Under the pieces are notes generated by a model. That model did no database searches. It saw only the letters and a list, made by a program, of their open reading frames with translations, and was not told where the DNA came from. 64,000 bases of DNA, from positions 682,001-746,000 of the forward strand of contig NW_025408680.1 of the NCBI RefSeq assembly GCF_020360975.1, given 5' to 3'. Origin of the DNA: Hirsutella rhossiliensis (Eukaryota > Ascomycota > Sordariomycetes > Hypocreales > Ophiocordycipitaceae). This document shows positions 54,952 through 64,000 of the stretch, one piece after another (positions within the stretch are counted from its first letter, which is position 1; each line of letters starts with the position of its first letter). The position numbers were made by a program, and so were the translations under genes.

Positions 54952-55368
54952 TGACGTGGAGCGGGCACGTCGCGGCGGTTCATTCCGACCTTGGTCTCGC
55001 GCGAGAACTGGCGATCTATATTTTGGGTACATGCATGGCTGGCCAGGCAGTTGATGGAACCAAAGATGGAAAAGGGTCATGCTGACTGTCGGAAGTGCAA
55101 TCATCCTGTACGCTATGCGACGTCTCCACGAGGCTATGTTAGATGTTTCAACGAATAGAAAACTTGGGCCATCTTGAAGGCATGGAGTCTGTAAGGTTGA
55201 ATTGAGATTGACTTTGCTCCATCTCTGAGCATTAACCCTTGATGCGTGTCGAAACCTGGACTGGTCGGACAACCTGTGGCGACGGCCTGCTGAATGCACT
55301 ACGCTTCGAAAGCCGTGCGAGGCAGAGGTGGCAGTTTTGACAGTGCATTAACAGAACATAAGCAGTGG
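54952..55368. other. intergenic region between convergent frames
   Basis: About 420 bp; nothing notable is seen. Confidence 0.6.
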
Positions 55369-55991
55369 TCATGCAGAGAAACATGAAGACGAGGGACCCA
55401 GCTCGCGCAGAATATCCACGTTGCGAGAAACGAAGTGACTTGACCTACGGGTTGGGGAGGGAGAGGCGGCATCGTTCTGTGAGTCTGTGAACTGGCCATC
55501 AAGGCCCCCGAGCAACGACATATGTGCGGGAGTAAGACGTCTGGACAAAGGTTGAACGTCGGGGAGTAGAAATTTGCTCCTGGTTTGAGCAAGCGCTGCG
55601 TCAATGTAAATCTGCATCTCCAGCGCCGGCTCCTGAGACGGTGTGACATGTTGGAAAACCACCACGGAAGTCCGATCTCGGATAGGGGCATCAACGTCGC
55701 ACAACATGACCGGCATTGAATCCCGGCAGCTACCGCCGACCCCACAGCTCACACAAGCATGATTGAACAAGTCGGTGTGCTTTAGGAGCCTAAACCTGAC
55801 CGTGTCACCTCTTTGGTGTCGTCTTCGCATGTCTACTTGCACTTCGATGATGGGCTGTCCGAGCAAGCCCGACGGCGTGTGGCGTCACGGGCACTGGGCT
55901 CGACATGGGGGGGATAGATAAGCTTGGTCTCGATGGCATCGACCAGTGGATAGCAAGCAAGCTTCGTCCTGACGCGGCTAAGCAAACCACT
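55369..55991 (-). CDS. unrecognised spliced reading frame, 5' end unresolved
   Basis: Two stretches in different frames have protein-like composition and can be joined by a 50-nt phase-0 intron (55904-55855, GTCGAG..GACAG). Exon 55991-55905 reads SGLLSRVRTKLACYPLVDAI then ETKLIYPPH. Exon 55854-55369 reads PIIEVQVDMRRRHQRGDTVR, FRLLKHTDLFNHACVSCGVG, then CRDSMPVMLCDVDAPIRDRT and TSVVVFQHV. The donor is weak and a true frameshift is an alternative explanation. A stop precedes exon 55991, so at least one more exon should lie upstream. Frames at 56414-56070 are candidates but unproven. The Cys spacing (ACVSCGVGGSC) suggests structure but I do not recognise a domain. It may be a decaying gene. Confidence 0.38.
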
Positions 55992-57551
55992 CTACGGCAG
56001 CAAGCTTTGAAGAGGTGGGTCGAATTAGGGTCGTAGGAGCACCCTTGAGGCAGAAGCAAGAGGCCAAATTCAGGGAACACGGCGGAATAGTCCGTGTACC
56101 ACGTTAATGGCAGGGCGGGAAGGAGAGTGGACGGCCCATGTGCACTTGTGCGCGTCCAGCCCGAAGGGGGCGGGGGGGGTCCGAGGTGAGGCTGATGGGC
56201 AGGCGCGAAGACTACAGAAAACAAGGAAAACGGGGGACAAAGTACTTTTCCTTCTCTTCGTCATGCGCGTATCAAGTAAGTATAGAATATCCGCAGGTGA
56301 CATAGAGGTTGAGCCGGTGGCTGCCACAAACTTGCGTAACAAGAAGAATGCTGTTGAGAGCCACGACCTCGGCTGCCCACCACCTGAAATGGCCAAGCCC
56401 TCCAAGCTCTTCACGCAAACTAGGTATCTATCTACCAGGTAAGCTTATGTTCTCTGCGTCAGTATCACGAGGGCGCCGGAAACGTGGCGTACTGCGCATG
56501 CATACATGTACACGTGCAGCCCTTGATCGTGCATACACTTGGCTCGAGCTGGACTGGACTCGAAGGCGAACGTGTCGGCTGAAAAAGAAAAAGCAACAGC
56601 GGGAAAAGAAGCGATGTGATGCGGATATACCCATATTGCCGGTGGTGCAGAGGTTCAAGGGTCTTTACACGATGAGCCGGCCGTTGCTGGAGGCGCGATT
56701 CGGATCAACTCCAGTTAGACACGGAACACTTGGCGAGTAAGTAACGCGAAGAGCCTGACGAGACATGTAATCGTCTCCTATCCACAGATTCAGGACGCGG
56801 ACACAGGAAAGCAAATCAGGCCATCCCGGCTGGACTTAAGCTTTTGCCGGGGAACCTGCAGTGACATGGCGCTTCCCGGTTGCCACGCATGCCGAGGTCT
56901 TCCTCTTGAGAACTGCCTATTCCATCCTTTTCTTTTCTTTTCCTGTCGCTTGCTTCCTCCCGCTTCTGGACCCATCCACCATCGCGCAGGGATAAAGCCC
57001 CCTCCAAGAAACAAGAAAAACAATATCTGGCTTCGTGGCAAACACTAAACAGCAAGCCCCCTTCTTCGCCTCACGCCCCGCCTCCCCTGCTGCCTTCCAA
57101 TCCCTCGAGGTTAGCCAAGAGTCCCCCCTCCGGTGACGAAGAAAAAGGGGGAACCATCAAGTATTGTTAGGTGTGACGTGCTGAGCACGTCACCCCATCT
57201 GAGAGCTGGTTAGACAGAGGACGAGGGGGTGTGGCCTCTTCGAAAAGCAAACTGACGACAAAGGCGCTGGCGTCGGCTGTAACAGTTCTTATGGCGAAGA
57301 TCACTCCCATATTTGGGCCCGTCGAGCAATCATAAATCATGTAGACATCCATATGTGGAACGATTCAGACGAGCTGCAGATACGGCGCTTCAGAGAACCA
57401 ACTGACGCCGATACCAAGGCGTATGCGGATCCAAAGTAAAAAGGGCAACCATCTCGCCATCTCCTCGGCCATATAACAGCGTCCATCTGGCCTCTCCTGT
57501 TGCCTTCTTTCGGCCGTCTTCTCTTTCGATTCTCAACCCTTTCCCTCTCTT
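55992..57551. other. intergenic region, possible upstream exons and ATPase promoter
   Basis: 1.56 kb. The left part may hold upstream exons of the unrecognised - strand frame. The right part is CT-rich (56930-57110 and 57480-57545) and leads into the ATPase gene. A sharp poly-G run lies near 56171. Confidence 0.5.
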
Positions 57552-60500
57552 ATGCACCCTCCTTCTCGCGAATCATATTCCCGAATCCCCTCAAAGATTC
57601 CGTCGCCACCGACATCACCACCGATGGCAGCCGCCGGCTGCTGCCCGAGTGATGGGAACCAAGACGTCGCCCATTGTCCCGAACGTGCGGAGTGCCACGG
57701 CCACGGCCACGGCCCCGAGCACGACGCCTGCCACCACTCTCCTCAAACTCCCTGCGCCGACGAGTGCGAGTGCTGCGACGACGAAAGCTGCTGCGACGAT
57801 GCCTTGCCCAACTGCTCCCCGACGCTCACCTGCTGCGACTCCGAGGAGGAGCGCTGTGACGGTTCGTCTAGGCCCGGTTCTCTCTTCGAGCTGTCTGGGT
57901 GCGCCCTCGAGTCTTATGCTGTCTTGTAGAGCAGTGCATCCTCGCCGCTGCCGCCTTCGAGTGCGAGAAGACTTGCGAAAATGACGTAGCAGGCCATGCT
58001 GGTAAGAATCTTGTTCCAGTCTGATGCACTCTCCCTTCTTTCATTCAACGTGTCGCGTCGACACCATCCACGTCGGACAAGAACGAGACTCGGTCGGCTT
58101 ACACCGAACCCCTGCCCCGTCTAGGCACAACCAACCACGAACACGCCCACGACGAGTACGGCAATCATCCTGCCTCTGCCTGCAGCACCCATCTGGCCAA
58201 GGCGTTTGAGCAGTATAGCGCCTATCTGCAGTCGGCGCGCTGCATTTGCCGTGGCATCCTCGAGCGAGGTTGGGCTACTACCTGTTGCGCTGAACAGTCC
58301 GAGCGAACGGCAGTCACCTCGACCGACACATCCGTCGGTGGACAGCAAAGTGCGTCTGCAACCAGCCATGGTTTGCCCAGGCACGGCAGGTCCCATCATC
58401 ACCATGGCACGAAGCGTCGCGGCAGGGAGGCGCACCACGAGCACGTCGGAACCACCGTCGTATTCAACCAGGAAGGCGGTTGCTCCGACGGCCAAGACGC
58501 GGGTCAGGGTCACTCGTCGGAGAAGACGGCTGCCGTCGTCAAGGTCGGAAGTGACGACGTGGAAAAGGCCGCGGGGTTTGAGCATGTCTCTCTTGCCGTC
58601 GATGGCATGACCTGCTCTGGATGCGGCAACAAGATGGCGCGCACCCTGAAGGCCATCAACGGCGTCTCTTCAGCGCGAGTCAACTTCGTTATGGGGTGTG
58701 CCGAGTTCTGCCACGACACGTCCGTCGCTTCCTCCGACCAAGTAATACGCGCGGCTGAACGAGCGACGGGCTTCCGCTGTATCAAGCTCTCAAGCGACGA
58801 CCAGACCATCGACCTGCTGGCCGGCGGCCATTCGGCGAGGACGCTTGCCGACGCCGCGATACCGGGAGTCACCCAGGCCGCCATCCTCAGCAAAAATGTC
58901 GTCCGCGTGTCCTACGATCCTACCGTCGTGGGGGCCAGAACCTTGATGCAGAGGATCGGGACCTTGTCCGGAGGACTGGCACCCCCGTGCAGTGATCCCA
59001 GCGTGTCCAGCGGCAGGAAGAGGCTCTTTTACCAGCTCATCAAGACAACCGCCGCCGCTTGCTTCACCATCCCCGTGGCGGTGATGGCCTGGTCCAAGCA
59101 TCTTGTGGACGCAAGGACCGAGGCTTACGTTACTCTCGTTCTCGCCACAATTGTGCAGCTCATCGCGGTGCCAGACTTTTACCTGCCGGCAATTTCAGTC
59201 CTTGTTCGCAGTGGTGCGCTGGAGATGGACATGCTGGTGGTCATCAGCATCACGGCTGCGTACACCTACTCCGTCGTCGCCTTCGGCTTCTTAATAGCCG
59301 GTAGACCCCTCGAAACCAAGGCCTTTTTCGAGACGAGCACTCTCCTCATCACCCTTGTTCTCCTCGGCCGTCTTGTCGCGGCCTATGCGCGCATCAGGGC
59401 TGTTGCTGCCGTCTCGCTTCGGTCCCTGCAGTCGACCACAGCGGTCATCGTTGAGGACGGCAAAGATGTGGAGATGGACGCGCGACTCTTGCAATACGGA
59501 GACACGCTCAAGATTGGTTCCCACACCGTCGTTCCCACCGATGCGACCGTCCTGAGCGGGTCGAGCGAGGTTGACGAATCAATGATGACGGGCGAGAGCA
59601 TACCCATCTTCAAAAAGGAGGGCGACGGCGTCATCGCGGGCACCATAAACGGCTCGGGCGCATTGACTGCACTGCTAACACGCCTCCCGGGCAGAAACAC
59701 CGTCACCGACATTGCCCGGCTGGTGGAGGAGGCTGCCAAGTCCAAGCCCCGGCTTCAGGATATTGCCGACCGCGTCGCCGGTTGGTTCGTGCCCTTTGTC
59801 ACCTCGGTTGCCTTGATCGTCGTCGTTGTCTGGATCGTCGTCGGCCTCAAGGTGCGCAACTACGGGGTCGGAAAAGCCATATCCACCGCCATCACGTATG
59901 CTGTCGCCACTCTTGCCGTCTCTTGCCCCTGCGCGCTCGGGCTCGCCGTCCCCATGGTCCTAGTCGTGGCCGGCGGCATCGCGGCTCGCAACGGCGTCAT
60001 CATCAAGTCGGCCCAATGCACCGAGCGGGCTCGCAAGGTGACGGATGTGGTGTTTGACAAGACGGGAACCATCACCGAAGCTGTCCTCGACGTCACGGAC
60101 GAGCAGCTCCTGAATCCTGACCGGGACGAAGCCATTGCCGTCTCCAAGGCACTCGTCGCCGGCAATCGACACCCCGTGTCGCTTGCGATCGCCAAGCATC
60201 TCAAGCAGCGCCCTGTCCCCGAAGCGAAACTGGCCAACATCCACGTCGTTTCCGGGGCAGGTGTCGAAGCCGCCTTGGAGGGCAAAATGGTACGTGCCGG
60301 AAGCCCCGAGTGGACCCAAACCTCGGGCCATCCAGCCGTCGCCCGACTTCAGGAGCGCGGCATGACGATGCTCGTTGTGGCCCGCGATGCCGAGCCCATG
60401 GCCGTGTTTGGCCTGCGCACTCGCCTCCGTGTCGAGGCGGCCGGCGTCGTCGCCCAGCTCGGCCGTGGCGGCATCGACGTCCACCTCGTGTCGGGCGACC

Positions 60501-60994
60501 AAAGGCGCGCTGTCGAGGCCGTGGCGGCGCAGGTGGGCATATCATACGCCGTCTCGCACTGCAAGCCTGCCGAGAAGCGCGACTACGTGGCGAGGCTCAT
60601 GGAACGGGGCAAAACCGTCATGTTTGTTGGCGACGGGACCAATGACGCCGTGGCCGTGACGCAGGCCAACGTGGGGGTTCAGCTCGCCAGCGTCCAATCT
60701 GCCAGCGACGTTACACGGGGCGCCGCTGATGTGGTTCTCCTGAATGGCCTTGATGGGATCCCCTTTCTGCTGCGCATCAGCGCCGTCAGCTTCCGCCGCA
60801 TCGTCTTCAACTTCGTCTGGTCCGCCACGTACAACCTGCTCGCCGTCCTCCTCGCCTCGGGCGCCTTTGTCAACGTGCGCATCCCCCCGGCCTACGCCGG
60901 CCTCGGCGAGATTGTCAGCGTCCTGCCCGTCATCTTCGCAGCTATGACGATGCTGCTGAAGAAGAGCAAGACAAATAACACATGGGCTGGGTGA
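57552..60994 (+). CDS. P1B-type heavy-metal (copper/cadmium) ATPase, CrpA/Pca1-like
   Basis: Exons 57552-57861, 57930-58001 and 58125-60994 (both introns phase 1) encode 1083 residues. Residues 25-150 are very Cys- and His-rich (AAAGCCPSDG, CHGHGHGPEHDACHHS, CECCDDESCCDD, TCCDSEEERCDEQC), like the metal-sensing N-terminus of yeast Pca1. A second His patch is RSHHHHGTKRRGREAHHEH. One full HMA domain has GMTCSGC at 288-294; a following HMA-like repeat lacks CxxC. The ATPase core shows TGES (616-619), the metal-site CPC (728-730) in AVSCPCALGLAVPM, DKTGT with the phosphorylated Asp 772, the RHPVS motif, and GDGTNDA (963-969). The family pumps Cu(I) or Cd out of the cytosol; fungal CrpA confers copper resistance. 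The first ATG is used; an in-frame ATG at 57624 would drop 24 residues. The start of exon 3 at 58125 is set by phase. Confidence 0.9.
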
Positions 60995-61388
60995 ATGGGT
61001 GTTCGGAATTTGACGAATTGCACTGTCAAATCAGTCATCTTCAAGCACTTGGTGTAGAGAGATGGCGTGCAGAGGAGCCAAGACGCCAAGACATGGGGAC
61101 AGCGTCGTCGCTGCATAGTTGAGCCGTTTCCAAGGCCGGAAACAATATCAATTACTCCGTACACGGTAGGGGATTATCTCCCCCTGTTGTTTTCCCCAGA
61201 CTCAGCTTTCTGTCATGGTTTGACACCGTCGTGTGCTCTGCCCATCAATCCGCGGACCAGCCAGCTGAGATTCTCGGCCATCAGCCACTCCGTAATCGGC
61301 TCGGTAATGCGTAGACCTCAACCGTGCGTTGGGTTGCATCGAATGGGCGCTTAAAAGAAAAGACTCGTTTCCTGGTCGTCATCGTCCA
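60995..61388. other. intergenic region between convergent genes
   Basis: 394 bp between the ATPase and Zn2Cys6 factor 3' ends. It contains one TACTCCGTA motif at 61154-61162. Nothing else is seen. Confidence 0.65.
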
Positions 61389-62978
61389 TCATGTATTCGG
61401 ACTCGCACTGGCGATGTCCCCGAAGTCTATCGCCCCGTAGACATGCTGCAGGGCTTCTAGCTTCTCGCGTAGATAATCACGTTGATGCTTCTGCGTCCTC
61501 TCAAAGCTAAACAAGAAGCGCACGAGGAAGAAGAAATCCTCTATACGTGCGCGCGCCTCCTCGGGCGCCTGGCTGGTGGCGCGTGGTAGGGCCAGCACAT
61601 CGGCGACGGTGCTGGTGATCTCGAAGAGCTTCTGAAGCAAGCCGCTGCCGTGATTCACGACACTCGAGATGCTGCCGAGACGGCCGACGAGACTGCGCAG
61701 TTGTGCGGAGAGGCGCTGCGCGGGAAAGTGCAGGGAGAGGCCCTCGTGAGAATTTTGTGGAGGGGCGGAGCGGAGGAGCCTGTGCGAGAGGGCGAGCTGC
61801 CAGACGAGTGTGCGGAGCCAGAGGCGCGTGACGAAGAGATCGACGTGCTGAAGCTCGCTGAGCGCGCCGTGGCCGCCGGTCGTCATATCTCCCGCGGCCT
61901 CGGCTGCGCGGGCCTCGTCTTGGTCCAGCTCGGCTTGCTTGATTTCGATCCACCGAGCTGTCACGGCGGGCGCGAGTTCGGTGGGATCGTGCTGCGCGGC
62001 CCAGTGGGTGAGCAAAGGCCCGTCCATAATGCCGAAGAGATGGATGAGGCGGTTGAAGCCGAGAGTCACCCACGAGGGGACACTGCTGTCCGTGATGGGC
62101 AGGCCTGTGCGAAGAGGGACCATGATGCAGGGGAACCCCGACACGATGCAAAGGAAGCGCTCATGTATGTAGGCTTCCCAGTACATGCGCTGCCTGCGAG
62201 AAACCTCCTTGGGCCCAAGCAGGGTATCGCCGTCTGTATATTGGTGGACATTGAGCATTTGAATCATGGCGATGGCCTCGCGCAGGGCGGCAAAGCTGCG
62301 GTCGAAGCGCTTGAAGGCCATGAGGGAGATTTCGTTGAAGATGCACGTCATGATGCGCTTGACGGTGATGGGCAGCTCGCTTTGCAGGCCACTGGCGTCG
62401 CTCTCTCGGGCCAATTCAGCCTTGCGATGGGCCCACAAGCTGTAGTGGACGAGCGAGGTCATCTGAGCGGCGACGTCGCCGTGCAGAGTCCACGACGTCT
62501 GCGTCAGGTTGATGGTGACGGCGCCAAAAGCATGCACCAAGGCGGCGTCCTCGAAGTTGGAGTGCATGGTTGCGATGGCGGCGCGTATCTCGTCGGGGGT
62601 CAGGACGGGGTTGACGGGATAGACGAGCTGCTCAAAGTCCGGGAGCAGCCCCAAGAAGAAGTCCCGGGAGTAGCCGCTGCAGCCGATGGACTCGGGCTGG
62701 GGGCTGGCGGAGTGGGTGGCATCGACGATTCCGGCGATGGAGGTGACGGCAGCGGCGGGAGACGGGTCGGGGTCGAGGGCACCCCGGATCTTGCTGGTTC
62801 CCTTGTTGCGCAGCTGGGCGACGAGGCGGCCCCGGACTGCGGGCTTCCTCTTTGCCGGGGCGGGGGCAAAGGCGCAGGTGAGGTTGAGGTGTGCGCACTG
62901 GGCGCAGGGCTGGTCACCGCTGCATCTCACCTTGCGGACCCGACAGGCATCGCAGGCTCGCGTGATCTTGCCGCCCAT
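61389..62978 (-). CDS. Zn2Cys6 (Gal4-type) transcription factor
   Basis: A single exon encodes 529 residues from the ATG at 62978. The frame is open 44 codons further upstream but without an ATG, so an upstream exon is possible. The binuclear cluster is complete: Cys 9, 12, 19, 25, 28 and 35 in ITRACDACRVRKVRCSGDQP then CAQCAHLNLTC (C-x2-C-x6-C-x5-C-x2-C-x6-C). It is followed by a basic linker (PAKRKPAVRGRLVAQLRNKG). The middle region (IGCSGYSRDFFLGLLPDFEQ onward, RQRMYWEAYIHERFLCIVSG) resembles the fungal-specific transcription factor homology region. The shape (finger, KR-rich linker, then homology domain with RxRxYWxxYIxER) is typical of sugar or secondary-metabolite regulators, but the target cannot be told. 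It is convergent with the copper ATPase and not obviously linked to it. Confidence 0.87.
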   Translation of the reverse strand: MGGKITRACDACRVRKVRCSGDQPCAQCAHLNLTCAFAPAPAKRKPAVRGRLVAQLRNKGTSKIRGALDPDPSPAAAVTSIAGIVDATHSASPQPESIGCSGYSRDFFLGLLPDFEQLVYPVNPVLTPDEIRAAIATMHSNFEDAALVHAFGAVTINLTQTSWTLHGDVAAQMTSLVHYSLWAHRKAELARESDASGLQSELPITVKRIMTCIFNEISLMAFKRFDRSFAALREAIAMIQMLNVHQYTDGDTLLGPKEVSRRQRMYWEAYIHERFLCIVSGFPCIMVPLRTGLPITDSSVPSWVTLGFNRLIHLFGIMDGPLLTHWAAQHDPTELAPAVTARWIEIKQAELDQDEARAAEAAGDMTTGGHGALSELQHVDLFVTRLWLRTLVWQLALSHRLLRSAPPQNSHEGLSLHFPAQRLSAQLRSLVGRLGSISSVVNHGSGLLQKLFEITSTVADVLALPRATSQAPEEARARIEDFFFLVRFLFSFERTQKHQRDYLREKLEALQHVYGAIDFGDIASASPNT

Positions 62979-64000
62979 ATGGGCCGGGCTCGGTGGTTGT
63001 GGGCGAGTGGGCGTGGCGCTGGTGATGGTGAAGGTGATGGTGATGGTGATGGGAGAGGCGGGAGGCGAGGATGAAGAGGCAGTGGCGTCTTCATCTCCGG
63101 GGCCGGCCAAGGGCTACCTGCTTGTCCGCCGGCGCATGAGTTTGTCTTATGCTGTTGCTGGTCGCATGAGCTGCGGGCAAAGCATGATGACGGAGCACTT
63201 CGAGATTGGGTTCGTGGTGTTACTGCAAAGTCGGGACCAGCTTCTGGCAGCTTCTGGGAAGCCTCGGCTGGTGGTAACGTTTATTTAATAGCGGCTTATG
63301 TAATGGGCCAGGCGGTACCGGGCTCTCTACTTGTGCGACAGTCGTGCAACGTTCGCCAGTCGCTCGGCCGACGGAGGCGCTGGAAAGGATTAGCACGGCC
63401 CGCATCATGCGACCCCTGAATACCTTATAATCAAGCTTATTGGCACCCGGCGCCGTCGAGTCATGCTGCTGCGTTTCGAAGACGTGGGCGTTACAAGTGC
63501 CCAGCTCAAGCCTCTTGCTTCTGCTTGCAATCGGAGGCAAGCAAGCGGAATGGAAGCAAGAAACGAGTCATTCCCCTTGCCCTCTCCTCGTCGATACGTG
63601 CCTTTTTCGAACCTGCAACCCGTGATGCATGAGTTGGGAAAGAACGGCAGGCGAGCAAAGGTACCTCTGCATAACCTTGACTGGGTGCACATGATGAAGG
63701 CAATCCAAGGTAGCAGCTGGTACTCTCCATCCACTGACTTGTCCTGTCTGTTAAATCCTATCCTCACCGACAGACATCAAACGCCCGCCCTCAGACTCAC
63801 TGCAGCCACTTGGGATCGAACCATGATTTGACACGCGCGACTCAAGACAAGGGGCAGTCTGTCCGAGTTACGGTAGAGACTTTGTGCATCTCGTCTGGTG
63901 CATCAGGCTGAGAGGCTCCCACAGAGAACACGTCTCCGTCACCGCCTAGCGCTCACGCAGCCCCCTCGTCCCGTCGATACGCCTTGATCCAGTATTCCGA
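62979..64000. other. promoter region of the Zn2Cys6 factor and right window edge
   Basis: 1 kb. A GTGATG/GATGGT hexamer-like run lies at 63015-63060 just upstream of the factor's start. No gene or RNA is convincing in the remaining sequence to the window end. Confidence 0.55.

Noticed and set aside
25326..60994. the metal-related genes as one contiguous copper gene cluster
   Set aside because: Only the reductase and Ctr genes are adjacent. The oxidase and ATPase are separated from them by unrelated genes and 10-15 kb, so cluster status is not supported.
61650..63074. 474-codon open frame on the + strand opposite the Zn2Cys6 factor
   Set aside because: Antisense shadow of a GC-rich gene. The - strand carries the complete six-Cys cluster and homology region.
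63800..63880. tRNA-like B-box (GGTTCGATCCC on the - strand)
   Set aside because: No A-box at the right distance, no acceptor stem complement, and a mismatched T stem.

Overview
The window is nuclear DNA of a filamentous ascomycete (Pezizomycotina). It is most likely a Sordariomycete of the order Hypocreales. That placement rests on general family resemblance of the proteins, not on a database search. The genes have short introns (mostly 50-120 nt) with GT(A/G)NGT donors and CTAAC/CTGAC-like branch sites, GC-rich coding DNA with long spurious ORFs on the antisense strand, CT-rich leaders and kilobase-scale gaps. I see no rRNA, CRISPR array, convincing tRNA or secondary-metabolite core gene.

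Left part (1-21 kb), gene-dense and all on the + strand: the 3' part of a mitochondrial ribosomal protein gene (MRPS35/Bot1 type), a MARVEL tetraspan protein, a conserved fungal protein of unknown function, a ZGRF1/Mte1/Dbl2-type genome-maintenance protein, a half-zinc-cluster regulator with a hydrophobic C-terminal segment and clustered CCAAT boxes upstream, the tRNA adenosine deaminase Tad2, and a small GATA-finger protein.

Middle part (21-40 kb), sparse: a decayed gene on the - strand with one in-frame stop, a multicopper oxidase (- strand) carrying an in-frame 15-bp minisatellite, a Git3/cAMP-receptor-like GPCR, a conserved protein of unknown function, and a small secreted histidine phosphatase. 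A 144-bp palindrome-ended MITE with TA flanks lies at 28.7-28.9 kb. A possible gene relic lies at 36.1-36.7 kb.

Right part (40-64 kb): a ferric reductase and a Ctr copper transporter are divergently transcribed from a shared 1-kb region, followed by a GPI-anchored HsbA-like wall protein. After a 6-kb gene-poor stretch come a small four-helix membrane protein, a 0.6-kb inverted-repeat DNA transposon remnant with near-identical 8-bp flanks, a small secreted four-cysteine protein, an unrecognised spliced reading frame, a P1B copper/cadmium ATPase with a Cys/His-rich N-terminus, and a Zn2Cys6 transcription factor.

Taken together, the window has a copper/iron-handling theme. The surface metalloreductase (40.5 kb) would supply Cu(I)/Fe(II), the Ctr transporter (43.4 kb) would import Cu(I), the multicopper oxidase (25.3 kb) uses copper, and the P1B ATPase (57.6 kb) would export excess metal. 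Only the reductase and transporter are immediate neighbours. Calling the whole set a functional cluster is inference. I found no clearly new multi-gene system. The most unusual items are the half-zinc-cluster/membrane-segment protein, whose introns share sequence, the two inverted-repeat elements, and the two spliced but unidentified reading frames.
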